DNA of 64,000 nucleotides, from NCBI RefSeq assembly GCF_004379255.2, contig NC_056032.1, positions 28,183,322-28,247,321 on the forward strand, written 5' to 3'. Shown here one piece after another: positions 42,108 through 53,372 of this stretch (positions are counted from its first letter, which is position 1; every line of letters begins with the position of its first letter). Made by a program: the position numbers and the translations under genes. Below the pieces are notes generated by a model, which worked only from the letters and a program-made list of their open reading frames with translations, did no database searches and was not told the DNA's origin. This DNA comes from Salvia splendens. Taxonomy: Eukaryota; Streptophyta; Magnoliopsida; Lamiales; Lamiaceae.

Positions 42108-43317
42108 TGATAAGGCCTATTTCATGCATTGGTTTAAGGGTAAAAAATACGCTACTTGATCTGTTATTGCGCAAAAACAAGTGTTAAAAGTGCAGGAATG
42201 CATCTTGACCAAAGCATCAAGGCTAAACTGATCAAGTTAGTACAAAGGGCGAAAAAAGGCCATAAATCGGGGGAGTTGATCAAAGGGGGTGATCAAGCAG
42301 TCAAGGAGGGGACCACTGAATTCCAGAGGAAGGACACGTAAAGCTGACGGTGCGCATGTTTCTGTTATCAAGGACGACACTCTAAGAAGAGGACACGTGC
42401 TGATACATGAGACGCAAAGGACAAGTTGGGCCACCATTCTGTTATGAAAAGCGTCGAAGAAGGGCACGTGGCAATCAATGAGTTGCTCACTCTCGGTACG
42501 AGCGAATATTTTCTGCCAAAAATCGTTATCCAGCTGAAGGACGTGCCGAGCCTATAAATAGAGGATGTGCCACCACATGAAAAGCATCCGCTCCTTAGTT
42601 AGTTTTAGCTTAGCTTAGCTTAGTTAACTTTAAATTCTCGTCCAGTTCTTAGCATAGCTTAGTTTAGAATTCTAGTTAGTGAAGCGTAAGAGATTCAACG
42701 CGACAGCAACTTTGGTTCTACCAGACGTTGTTTCCAGTTTCAATCCAAGAATTGCTTGGTTTACTCGCTTTCAGTTCTTTCAATCTCGTAGCTTAGCTTA
42801 GTTAAATTTCAATTAATGCTCGTATTTAGTTTATGCTTTGTATTTCAATTTGCGCACTCTGTTGAGACCTATTTTGGAATCAAAGTTCTTTTGTTTTCAG
42901 AATTTGTGTCAACTGTTTCATTTTAATTTCCGCAGCTTTAATTTTTCTAGTATTTAGTTATAATGTTCCGGAGCTTGATCAAGTAGTTAGTCAACTTACT
43001 TTTCTTCCTAGTATAATCCAGTAGTTTAAAAACTCCCAAGTTAAAGCGTGGCCGCAGCCAACCCCCCTGTTCACTAAACACACACTCGCAACACATTTTT
43101 CTCTGTGGGATCGACCCCGAACTTGCCGCTTTACTGTTAAAGTTGTGAAAAATTGGGAGTTTATAAATTACTTTGGCAAGGAAGAAAGAGCGAGAGCAAG
43201 ACTGTAGTGATTAAGTGGCAACGACAATTTGCTAACTGATCCGACCGGTTCGGTCATCATTCCATATAACTTGATCCGCATTCTAATCGCGTTTTCGCCT
43301 CTTTCCAAGTCCCGCCA
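42108..43317 (+). mobile_element. Solo LTR of the TGATAAGG family
   Basis: TGATAAGGCC...CCCGCCA, 1210 bp, flanked by a perfect TTCTA duplication (42103-42107, 43318-43322) inside the Athila 3' LTR. It contains GCCTATAAATAGAGG near 42551 and AACTTGCCGCTTTACTG near 43123. It defines the borders used for the related LTRs at 5593 and 13284. Confidence 0.88.
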
Positions 43318-43581
43318 TTCTACCTTCCTCATCCTTAATCTACATCCGTTTTCTTTTATTTGCTTTTAGTTCTATAGTTGTTTTTAATTCTTTATGCTTT
43401 GCTTTCAAGTAGATTTAGAAAAACCAAAACTTTTCGATTCATCTAGATAGTAGTTGAAGTTGATTCGTGGTACTTAGGTTGACACACATTGTCTCTGTGG
43501 ATACGTTACTCTTTGCTTACTATTTGCTACATTAGCCCCGTACACTTGCGGATATACTTGTGCTAAAAATAAGTTGAGTCA
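43318..43581 (+). repeat. 3' LTR of the Athila-type element, third part
   Basis: It ends AAGTTGAGTCA at 43581, followed by the GACGA duplication. Confidence 0.88.
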
Positions 43582-43939
43582 GACGACTGTAAGGGGGTCT
43601 AGGTCCAGTGTCGACCAAGCGAGCCAAGCCCCACTTGTGCGGAGGCTTGGCCGCATGTGGTTCTATTGTTGTTGAATTACTAGGTTGAACGAATTTTTCC
43701 TTAACATTGAACGATTGGATTCGCATCATCCCCTCCTCCTTTTAAAGGATTTGTCCTAAAATCACGACTAAGGATACCTATACGAAAACAAAAACCCTAG
43801 TTAAGCATCTTAAAAGCATAGAAATCATTATGCAATCAATTAAGTAAAAGCATATCTTAAATACAAACAATCACTAACTATACAAACAATTCAACCAATG
43901 TCAAAGTGGGTGCTAGTTCAAATTGAACATATAAGAACA
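43582..43939 (-). mobile_element. Continuation of the split minus-strand LTR and its internal 3' end
   Basis: On the minus strand, AGGACAAATCC and a purine tract (GGAGGAGGGGA) precede TGATGCGAATCC at 43728, an expected Gypsy internal-end/LTR junction. Nothing coding was recognised in 43729-43939. Confidence 0.45.
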
Positions 43940-43944
43940 CAGTA

Positions 43945-44716
43945 CGTTTTTTTGGAACTGCCATTTAAATAAAAATTAAGAGATTACTCGTTGGTATAGC
44001 TGGATGTGAAAGACATCTATTGTTCAAAAAAAATCTGCGCTTTTCTAGATAATTTTTTTCTAAAATTCTAAAAGAATAGACTATGGACCCTATGGTAAAA
44101 TCGCATAAGATTTTTCTAAAAAAAAAAGAAGAATATTTTGAGAAACTTGTCCAAATTTGACTTGAATTTTCTAATTAGAAGGAGACTCATAATTAATCTT
44201 TGTCTTTCAGATCATTTGACCAATTGGAACTTCTTGATTTGAATATTTGAAATATTTAGAAGAAATTCAGAAAGAATAAGTAAAAAGAAATAAAAATGAA
44301 AAAAAAAAAAGATATTTTTATATTTAAGTTAGTGCACATTTTCATTTTTTTATTGACTCCTTTCAAAAGAAGTAAAATCCGATAAATCGGAAACAATTAG
44401 AAGGAGACTCATAATTAATCTTTGTCTTTCAGATCATTTGACCAATTGGAACTTCTTGATTTGAATATTTGAAATATTTAGAAGAAATTCAGAAAGAATA
44501 AGTAAAAAGAAATAAAAATGAAAAAAAAAGATATTTTTATATTTAAGTTAGTGCACATTTTCATTTTTTTATTGACTCCTTTCAAAAGAAGTAAAATCCG
44601 ATAAATCGGAAACAATTAATCACCAATTTTAATTTTCTTATGCAACAAATATATCAATATGGGTGGATTTTACCTTTCGTTCCACTTCCAGTTCCTATGT
44701 TAATAGGAGTGGGAAA
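43945..44716 (+). other. Nuclear plastid DNA (NUPT): ndhF 5' flank and first codons
   Basis: 44640-44714 reads as the first 25 codons of plastid ndhF: start, then [20 protein letters not shown], with a few changes from the usual plastid protein. The upstream sequence (GTTGGTATAGCTGGATGTG near 43998, AT-rich spacer) looks like the plastid region upstream of ndhF. Similarity ends abruptly after GGAGTGGGA. It is a non-functional fragment of the NADH dehydrogenase-like complex gene. It contains the 222-bp duplication below. Confidence 0.85.
44173..44613 (+). repeat. Tandem duplication of about 222 bp within the plastid-derived segment
   Basis: AATTAGAAGGAGACTCATAA starts both copies (44173 and 44395). 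The copies look identical except for the length of one A-run (12 versus 9). Confidence 0.93.
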
Positions 44717-45087
44717 GGCATACATATCAATAATGGCTGGAAATTTTAAAAACTGTGATCCACTTTTAGAACATTTTGTATATAGTTCCCTAACTTCAAT
44801 TGGGTTTGTACTTTTGTAGATAACTTAAAACAATGGTTTTGATAAAAGTAAAAATAACCCCAACAACTCAGAATTAGGATTAATTGGTATCTCTTGGTAT
44901 CTTCTGTAATGGTACTCGGTATAAGACATACACTAGTATTGAAACTTTATACTTCCTCCGTCCCAAAAAAAAATAAAAACATTTGGCACAGAACAAAAAA
45001 TAATGCATAATTGGTAAAGTAAGAGATGAAGAGAAGGGAGGCACGTTAAAATAATGTTAGTGGATAGTGGAACCCATATTATTATGA

Positions 45088-45655
45088 GATATTGGCATCT
45101 AATATCATGAAACTTTCAAAAAGTTAGGTTTTTCGGACGAACTTTGAAATTGGTAAATAATACTCCCTCCGTCCCGCACTACTCGCACCTTTCCTTTTGG
45201 GCACGGAGATTAAGGAATGAGTGATAGACAAAGTCAACAATTACGGCTGTAGGTATAAATTGTTACTAAAAATGGAAAGAGTGCAAATAATTTGGGACGC
45301 TTAGAAAGGAAATAAGTGCAAGTAGTGCGAGACGGAGGGAGTATCACGAACTTTACTCTGAGTTTGTTATTTATCACCAATGAAAAAATTCCATCTATAT
45401 TAATAGATTGAATAACAATTTTGGAGGGTGTGCTTCAAGAAAAACTATCCTCAAAGATTGAAAAACTTGAAGCTCTCGAAGTTGTTGTCGAGAAATTATG
45501 AAAAAAAATTTGTATCATGATATTATTTGCCAGAATTTTTTCATTGGTAGGAAATAACAAACTCGGGTAAAGTTCGTGATATTAGTTGTCAATTTCAAAG
45601 TTCATGGGAAAAACCCAACTTTTTGAAAGTTCCATGATATTAGGTGTCAATATCC
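45088..45655. mobile_element. Long-TIR element with a nested Stowaway
   Basis: ATTGGCATCTAATATCATG near 45091 and its inverted partner (CATGATATTAGGTGTCAAT, about 45634-45652) start arms that continue with AACTTTCAAAAAGTT and AACTTTGAAATTG and extend to GAGTTTGTTATTT. The core holds a coiled-coil-like frame (about 45428-45500, KIEKLEALEVVVEKL). A diverged second copy is at 51680-53372. Possibly Mutator-like; no clear target duplication. Confidence 0.6.
45163..45341. mobile_element. Stowaway MITE, 179 bp
   Basis: The TIRs CTCCCTCCGTCCCGCACTAC and GTAGTGCGAGACGGAGGGAG are near-perfect, with TA on both sides (45161-45162, 45342-45343). It is inserted in the left arm of the 45088-45655 element. 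Confidence 0.93.
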
Positions 45656-46101
45656 GTATTGTTATTAATGTTTAATGGTGGGCCATAGTGGTATAAGTTG
45701 TAAATAAATCTATATATATATATATATATATATGTAATGAGTTTTGGAAAAGTTTCTATAAATGGAAATAGAATCATTTATGGAAAAGGAAAGTACCCTT
45801 ATTTTTACGAGACAGATGGAGTAAATGTTGTGTTTCAGTACATCGAAGATGATAGTCCCCAATAGATGTTTTGAAAAGAAGTAATTGTACATAAATATAT
45901 AAATAATTGGATTATTCTAGTAAAATAAGTAGTGGTTTCAAAGCTCTAACACTCTTACACAACAAACTAATTAAATTGAGCTAATAAGAAGCTTGATTAA
46001 ATTGACATAAAATATCATAAACATGAGAAATAAAATAAATTACCAAGAAGCCCGAATTTCGATGATTAAGATTTGGATGGTAAGTCACGATTGATTACAA
46101 T

Positions 46102-46981
46102 CAATGTTTTAAAAACCCGCGAACCGGTAGGTAGTCCGGTCCGATTCACCCCTTTAAACCACCACTGCATTGAACCGCCTTGAACCGGTGGAACCGGCCA
46201 GTCGGACCGGTTGGACCGTGAACCGGAAACCGGTTTTTTATTTTTTTTTTCAAAATTTTTTAAAATTTGTTGGTAGAGGTTGAACTCATGACCTCTCTTC
46301 TAGTTAAGAAGACCTCTACCACTCCACCACATAGGCTCATTGAACAATTTGAACATTAAATATGTTTATACATTAACCATTAATTTTATATACAAAAACT
46401 AATAATTCATTTTAATTTTATTATTCTTTAATATAATTGTTAATTATAATATATATAATTATCATTCTTTATATTTTAATGATGCTCTACTTACCACCTA
46501 TATTATTATTAGTACCATATAAGATTCATTTACTATAAATAAATTTTTTATATTACATACTTAATTTATATACCCTAGCTATTGACATTAATGAATAATC
46601 TTATCTAAACTAATTAATAAGTACTTAATTCATATTTCATTATATATTATTTTATGAAATAAATTTTCTTAAATTAATATAAACATTATCTATTTTAATA
46701 CATGAAATATTAAATTTTTTATCTAGACTAACTAATATTAAATATATATATATATATATAAATATATTTACTAAATTTTAATATTATTTATATTTATACA
46801 TCACTAATTATCTATAAGGTTTAATGTTTTGTGATATATTATTAATTGTAAATAATTTACTAAATTTAATACTATTTGCAACAATAAAACGGTTAGACCG
46901 GTGGTTCGACCGGTTGGACCGGTTGAACCGTGAACCAGTAACGTCGCCGGTTCACTTGCCGGTCCGGTTTTTAAAACATTG
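46102..46981. mobile_element. hAT-type MITE, 880 bp
   Basis: CAATGTTTTAAAAACC and its exact inverse complement form the ends, with the 8-bp duplication ATTACAAT at 46094-46101 and 46982-46989. Subterminal GAACCGG/CCGGTTC motifs recur at both ends and the middle is AT-rich. On the minus strand, 46270-46340 resembles a tRNA-derived promoter (GGTGGAGTGGTAGAGG and GAGTTCAACC). Confidence 0.92.
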
Positions 46982-46989
46982 ATTACAAT

Positions 46990-47643
46990 AGTGACACTAA
47001 TCAATATTCCTAATGGACTTTAATTAGAGTAAACTCAATTTAATTAAATCACAACTTTATTAGGAGAAGGCATGCCCAACTCTTATTAGATCCATTACCA
47101 ATCCCATCAGTTCACTATAATTAAGAGAAGGAACATCAGATCACATAATCACATATTTATCATAATTTTTGAAGATCACTACTACATATTTTAAAAAATC
47201 TCATCTCTCTCCATCTTTGATATTTTCTCCTTCCTATATTTAGGAGTAGTTTATTGCCCAACGCCCCAACCAATATTCAAACTTCGAGTATTTATTAGAT
47301 GATTTGAGGTTGGAATACGTTTGTGGAGAGACTTGAGTTGGAAACAATCATCTACAACAAGAAGATATGCAATGAAGAGGTATATTCTATTCCCTAGGAG
47401 CATGACTAGGTATCTATTGCATGAGATATGTTGTCTATCTATTTTTATTCTAGTGTAGATTATACTTTTTATTTTAACGCTTAATTCATAATTTATGGGT
47501 GAGGATTAAATTTGAAGGTTGTTCCAATTAGGCAACCAAATTTTTACAATGAAGAAAAAAATGATTTGGATATGCTAGGCTTAGGATGTTTAAAACGTTT
47601 GGCTTAGATTTAAGGAAATGTATGCGTGATCTCAAGTAAGAAC
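46990..47643. other. AT-rich intergenic DNA, nothing recognised
   Basis: No coding frame, TIR or LTR border could be supported. Confidence 0.4.
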
Positions 47644-47933
47644 TTAAGGCCACCCGCAACGCGTCACGCGGGTGGCCCGTGTTTCGTTCCGCAGTGACGG
47701 AACCGGGGCGGTACGCGTTGCAGCTTCTCGTCCCGTCACCAGCCCGTCACGCAACCCGTCCCTCCGCGACGAAATGCGGGACGTCTCGCCACGCACCGAG
47801 GCGACGTGGCGCGCTCCCAGGCCATGCGTGATGCCTACTCGCCGTCCCACGAGTGGGCATCGTCATGCTGATGCAATAATTCATTTTTTTAAAAAAATCG
47901 GATAAAATAAAATAAAATAAATAAAAAATAGTA

Positions 47934-47951
47934 AACGGTAATATTACCGTT
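47934..47951. promoter_or_regulatory. 18-bp perfect palindrome upstream of the Myb-like gene
   Basis: AACGGTAATATTACCGTT, identical to 22239-22256 of element P, about 45 bp upstream of the TATA box. Confidence 0.6.
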
Positions 47952-48099
47952 AATAGAGCCGTTTTTCCTTTTTTTATTTTTTATTTTTTTACTCTATAAA
48001 TACTCCTATTTCATCCTCATTTCACACACAACTACACATCTATTCTTCCCAATTCATCTCCATTTCCTCTCCAATTTTCATCTAACATCTCATCACAAA

Positions 48100-49238
48100 A
48101 TGTCCGGCGACGGAAACTCCGGCGGTGGCGGCTCCGGCGCGTGGGATCTCAACGCGTTCGGCGACTGGGGGAGCATGTCAACACATTGGGTGGTTCCGGT
48201 TCATCGACGCCGGGCACCCAGGGTTCGTTGTCGCCGGGGGGGTACCAACCACCCAATTTTGATGTTGATGCATACGCCCGTCCCTCCGCCCCGCGGTATT
48301 CGCAGGGATTATCCCAGATTCGGGAGGATTATCCGGTTCAACCCACTCCGGAAGAAGGCCGAGGCGGGGGAGGCTCCAGGGCGGAGGCGGACCCGGAGGA
48401 GAAGGAGGATCTAAGCTGGCATCCGTACGGTCCCAAAGAAATGTTGGCGGTGTACAACGCCTGGATCAGTGTTTCGTACGATCCCATCGTCGGGAATCAA
48501 CAACCCCGGAAGTGCTTTTGGGAAAAGGTCACCGAGGCCTACCACGAGATTAAGCCGAAAAAGACCTGCCGCCGCACATATAAGATGCTCCGCGCTCACT
48601 TTGACCGAGTCGACAGAGAGGTCAAACGATTCTGCGCTATCTATAAGAATGAAGCGGCGCAGTACCAAAGCGGAGCCAAGGGAGCCGACATTCTGAGGTC
48701 GGCTTTGAGGGTCTACTTCGAAGACACCGGCAAACAATTCAAATATGCCGATGTTTAGGAGCTCGCCAGGGACGAGGAAAGGTGGGCCGGCGGTGTGCGG
48801 TCCAGCTCGGGCTCGACCTCGAAGCGCATGAAGCACATGGCGAGTGGCCATTACTCGTCTGGTTCGGGCGGTTCGGGCAGCGGGGCACAAGAGTTTACCT
48901 CGCAGGAGGAGGAGACCCCGGCATACGATGCCGGGGGGTCCTCCCGTGGGCGCCGTCGGCCGCAAGGGAGAAATGCGGCGAAGGCAGCTAGAGGGAGGAG
49001 GGGCCGAGCCGAATCAAGCCAGGCAGGCTCGGTCTCGGGCTCGGGGGGACCCCCCAACTCCCTTATGGCCATGTACATGACCGCCACAATGGCGGACACT
49101 TCCCGCTTTACGCCCGCCCAATACTAAGCCTGGCTTAACGGAGTTGCGTTTATGGCGGCACAACTTGGCATTCCGCCTCCTCACGGCTTCAGTGCACCTC
49201 CACCGCCTCCTCCGGGGGATGATTCGCCGGCAGAGTAG
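48100..49238 (+). pseudogene. Harbinger Myb/SANT-like partner protein (NAM-associated C-terminal type), broken
   Basis: The ATG at 48100 opens a frame (MSGDGNSGG...) that shifts by one base in the G-run at about 48166-48171. The main frame then runs with a proline-rich stretch, a Myb/SANT-like trihelix (WHPYGPKEMLAVYNAW near 48418-48465, CFWEKVTEAYHEIKP near 48513-48558, RTYKMLRAHFDRVDREVKRF near 48573-48630) and FKYADV. An in-frame TAG at 48756-48758 interrupts; the same frame continues with a serine/glycine/arginine-rich region, a second in-frame stop (TAA, 49125-49127) and a P-rich tail to TAG at 49236-49238. In autonomous Pong/PIF-type elements this protein binds the element ends and works with the transposase. 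Three lesions make this copy inactive unless a shortened SANT fragment is made. Confidence 0.82.
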
Positions 49239-49595
49239 TTTTTTTTTATTTTCTATAAAATTGTATTTTAAATTATGTCATTTTTATTTATTTAGGATTT
49301 TAATTATGTGTGTTTTTTATTTTTTTGAATTTGTATTTTTATTTTATGTTGTAAAGTTATTTTATTTTTAATGAAGTGTGTTTTTTATTAATTTAATTTG
49401 TTGGAAAAAAATAAAAAAAAATGAAATTGAATGAATAGTAATTTAAGGGACGGTTGAGGGACGGATAAGAGACGGAGGGTTGCAGGTTCCGTCCCTTATT
49501 TAAGGGATGGAGTAAAAAAGTACAGTGGGGCCCGCGAATAGTGTTTTAAGGGACGGTTAAGGGACGGTATAGTAACAGCGTTGTGGATGGCCTTA

Positions 49596-51676
49596 AATAA
49601 CACTTGGATGCTGATTTCGTACGATTACTTTGATGTTATATATACGCTTGAGAGTATGTGAACTCTTGAGATCGTTTGAACGTTTGAATGTGTAGCACTT
49701 CTTGTGACTGATCACATTTAAAGGTTGGAAATCTTCATCCATGTAGCTTTCAATGTGTGAATTAAATTAAATGGGATAATGCATAATCATTCTAGCCATT
49801 TTATTTGAAATTTTCGGCCCTCCTATTTATTGGAAATAATACATTCTTTCTTGGATTTAATTAATTGCTTTGGGATATTTATCCAAATTAAATCCAAACC
49901 AAATTATCCGTATGCTATTCTAAATGATTTTCGACCCCTTGGCCATCCCTTAAGATTTTCGAAATCTCATAATTAGGAGAAGGAATTATTTTTGTAGATT
50001 TAATTGGTATCTTGTTTATATCTTTCCTTGAATTAAAATCTAATTAAATCTTACCATATCTTGTCAAATCTCTCCATATCCTATTTTAATTAGGATTTGA
50101 TTCTTTCTTTCCCTAAAACCTCATAATTTTCGGCCATATGCCTTTCAATTACTTGTGGGATTAATTTAATTGTTACCTATTTTGTGGGAGTCTTTCCCTA
50201 CAAAAAATTACCAAATTTAAATCCTATTCCTATTTGATTTAAGGATTTAAGTATTTTTCCTTAATTTTTCCCATTATACACGCCCCTTTTTATTTCCCCA
50301 CTTGGAGATGCTTGAATTATTTTGTTACCTTATTTATGAGATACTCAATATCTTTTTACCTATTTTGTGAGTATCTTTCTCTCCAAGTAAATACCAAATA
50401 AATATCTATGCTAATTAAATAGCAATTTTCGAAAATTACTTCCCCACATACTACACGCCTATTTTCCTTTTAATGGTGGGATTTATTCATTGACCTCTAT
50501 TTTATTCTTCCACAATTTTAATTGCTTTATTGTGGGATTTATCCTAGACAATAAATTAAAAGAACCCTAACCCTGGCCCTCATATTTTCGCCTCCCTCTT
50601 CTCTCCATACCACACGTCTCTCTCTTCCTCCCCTTCTCCACCAATCCTTCACCAATTCCTTGTTCTTGCATCATTGTGGAGTTGGAAATTCAAGATTCAT
50701 CGAAGAATCGCATCATTCGTCATTCCTACCGATTGTTTTTCAAGAGAAATGTATACTTTGATTAATCTTTCTCCTTCTTACCATTGAATCCATGTTTCTT
50801 GATCCCCTCATGCATATAGTGAGTGTAGAAATCGTAGATCTAAAAATTAATCGGTTGGGAATGATGTTTGCATGAGAAAGTATGTGTATGTGCGTGTATG
50901 TATGTGTGTGTGTGAGTTTGTCGATGATTCATTGGTGAATGCTATGTGTAAATAGGAGAACATGGTTGTGATGCCGTTTTTGAAGCGGGAATATGTGTTG
51001 AAAGCATGAATATGTATATGTGGATGAATGATAGACAAACCCTAGTTTGAAATTGTTGAGCATGAAAACTGTGGTGTTCGGATAGTAGGTTCCAACGAGT
51101 GTTTGGCCGAACAAACGATCTTATTTTGGCACGAATTTTTAACTGAGTGCAATTTTAAGTGTTTTCTGTGTTGTGTCAAAATTTCAACCTCTTTTGACGA
51201 AAGATGAATTTTTAACGAATTTTTCAATTGAACTGCGCAGTCCTGTCAGAATTTATATTCTCTTCCAGTGAGTTTCGTTTTTTGTTTTTGACCAACCTAA
51301 AGATGTGATTTTGGTGTGGATTTTTAACTGGATGAACCTTGATGTGTCTACTGTGTGGTGACCAAATTTTAGCTTCAAATGATATCGGATGGATTTTTAA
51401 TAATTTTTACAAAACGACTGTGCTGTTCTGCCAGATTCATGTCTTGATTGAAATAGTCTTGTTGGCAAGTTTCGAATGAAATACATGATACATGTGTGAG
51501 TAAGAACTTATCCTATGGTGTGATTATGCGTTGCACGTTGATGTATGCCAAAGGGTTCGTATCGTTTATGATGGTGAACGTTGGGATGGGCAATATGAGA
51601 AAACGATGAAAGGAACGATAGGGCATGCATGAGTAATGTGTTGATAGAAAACTGATTGTGTTGTATTATGTGGTTG
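49596..51676. mobile_element. LTR-like AT-rich sequence, probable Gypsy LTR remnant
   Basis: The AT-rich left part with repeated TTTTCGGCC and AATTAAAT blocks, a CT-rich leader (50575-50660) and later partly repeated segments with GAATTTTTAAC and ACTGCGCAGTCCTGTCAGA resemble the long LTRs at 9344-12267 and 34083-41946. No borders are visible. A (TG)n stretch is at 50877-50920. Nothing coding was seen. Confidence 0.35.
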
Positions 51677-51679
51677 GAG

Positions 51680-53372
51680 AACAAATTTGGAGAGTGTGCT
51701 TCAAGAAAAACTATTCTAAAAGATTGAAAATCTTGAAACTCTTGAAGTTGTTGTCGAGAAATTACGAAAAAAAACCCGTATCAAGATTGATATGCTCGGA
51801 TTTTGCACGGTTTTAAGGCCATTATTTGGTCCGTTTTGAATGTCAAAGTTGCATTACATGTCCATTATTTGCATATTTTATCTATTTTGGTATTTTGACA
51901 TGTTTTGTGAGAAATGTGCATATTTGAGCCTAAAAAGGGAGTCAAAACGCAAAGTTGGAAATCTGGGGATTCTGGGAGCATCCAGCGGCAGCAGCAAGAT
52001 CGTCGTCGACCGCTGGCGCTCAATGACCGCCAAGTCTGTAGCGGCCCGCTCCGGTAAAACTGTGCATGGAATGAAGACACGTCCGGCAACCGCTGGACAA
52101 CGTGTGGCGACCGCTACAAATGGTCCAGAAAGTTACGGGATGATAGCCGGCGACCGCTGAAATAAGTGCAGTGACCGCCGCCCAAGAGTCAGAAGCTTCA
52201 GACCAACCCACAGCGACCGCTGGCCAAGGTGCAGCGGCCCGCTAGGAAATAGCGGAGAGCAGAATTTGCTCTACTTTCTCTCCAAGATTTATCATATTTT
52301 GCAACTTTTTTTCTTATTTGAGGAGCTCGATTTTTACCCTATATATAGCCCCTCAAGCTTCATCATTAGGATCCTCTTTTTGCAACATATTTTCTAGAGA
52401 TTAAAAGTTAGAGTACTTCATTGTGCAAGGAGTTGAAGAAGGATTCAAGAACATCAAAGCTACAAGGATTCAACCTTTGGGTTTTATTTGCTTTAGTTTT
52501 ATGTTCCAATTTTTTTCCCTTCAATCTATGTTTTTAGATTATTCTATCATGTGTAACTAAATTCATAGGATTCTAGGGATGCGTTAGTAACGACTTTGGT
52601 TATACAATTCCTTTTTCTATTTAATATCCGTTTGTTTTTACTTTGTTTCTTCCTTAAGTTGTTGGATAATGCTTCACCTTTGAGTGACACATTTTGTGAT
52701 GAATTAATATAACTTGTTACATAATCGTGAGAGGAGGTTGGCGAGTTAGGTCCACTTAATAGACACTACAATTAGCTTCCCTTAAAACGGCACTGTTAAT
52801 TGAGAGTGAGGTTTTTTCAAGTGTCTTAGGAGCTTTTAGGAGTTACGTATTTAGGATTGACAACCCTAATGTTTGTAATCAACGTTTGCATCGCATGAGC
52901 ATAAACTAGGTGACTCGTTCTATCAAAGTAAGAACGGTGCTAGGGTATTGTAGTTGGAATTTGTATAACCATAACTGTGAACGCACATCCCATGAATTCC
53001 CTTATCTCTATACTTTTATCTCTGTGATTTATTTGCAATTAATTGTTTACTTGGTTTCAAAGTATTTGTTTTAAAAAATCTTCAAATCTTTCGGTTTTTC
53101 CAAATACTAATTGAGTTTTAGTAGAGGGTAGCCAGTCTGTGATTGTTTTCCCCGTGATCGATATCCGGTATTGACCTTTAGCTATACTATTCATACTCTG
53201 TATACTTGCAGTTATTTATAGTTCTAATAAAAAGTGCATCAATGATATTGATTGCCGGACTTTTTCATTGGTGGAAAATAACAAACTCGGGGTAATGTTC
53301 GTGATATTGTTTGCCAATTCAAAGTTCGTGGGCCCAAATTTTTTAAAGTTTCATGATATTAAAAAGTGGACT
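51680..53372. mobile_element. Second copy of the 45088-45655 type element, split by a solo LTR
   Basis: 51690-51787 matches 45430-45510 (GTGTGCTTCAAGAAAAACTAT, GTTGTTGTCGAGAAATTA) and 53242-53372 matches 45510-45650. The left arm is missing. Confidence 0.65.
51788..53241 (+). mobile_element. Solo LTR (Athila-like), 1454 bp
   Basis: TGATATGCTCGG...GTGCATCA, flanked by AAGAT and ATGAT (51783-51787, 53242-53246), an imperfect 5-bp duplication; the host element resumes across it. U3 carries at least six GCGACCGCTG-type motifs (51970-52245), followed by CCTATATATAGCCCC near 52338. Confidence 0.75.

Larger units (their letters stand above)
27395..43581 (+). mobile_element. Athila-type gag-pro LTR retrotransposon with nested insertions
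   Basis: Full-length element: GACGA target duplication at 27390-27394 and 43582-43586, LTRs beginning TGATTCACTTGG and ending GAGTCA, a tRNA-Asp-type primer site at 28872-28889, and a purine tract (TTTGGGGGAGT) before the 3' LTR at 33090. The internal part holds Gag and protease only; no RT, RNase H or integrase is visible between 31682 and 33089, so it is non-autonomous, like the plant TR-GAG group. The 3' LTR is interrupted at 34083-41946 and 42108-43317. Confidence 0.88.
47647..49592 (+). mobile_element. PIF/Harbinger element M: Myb-like gene only
   Basis: The TIRs AGGCCACCCGCAACGCG and CGTTGTGGATGGCC are bounded by TTA (47644-47646, 49593-49595). The GC-rich 5' end, the AACGGTAATATTACCGTT palindrome (47934-47951), the TATA box (CTCTATAAATACTCC, 47993-48007), the 5' leader, the 3' UTR (AAATTATGTCATTTTTATTT) and the GGGACGG-rich 3' end all match element P (20522-22505). 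No transposase sequence is present. Confidence 0.9.

Noticed and set aside
44640..44714. Active gene start (ndhF)
   Set aside because: Only 25 codons with substitutions, then an abrupt end; plastid-derived fragment.
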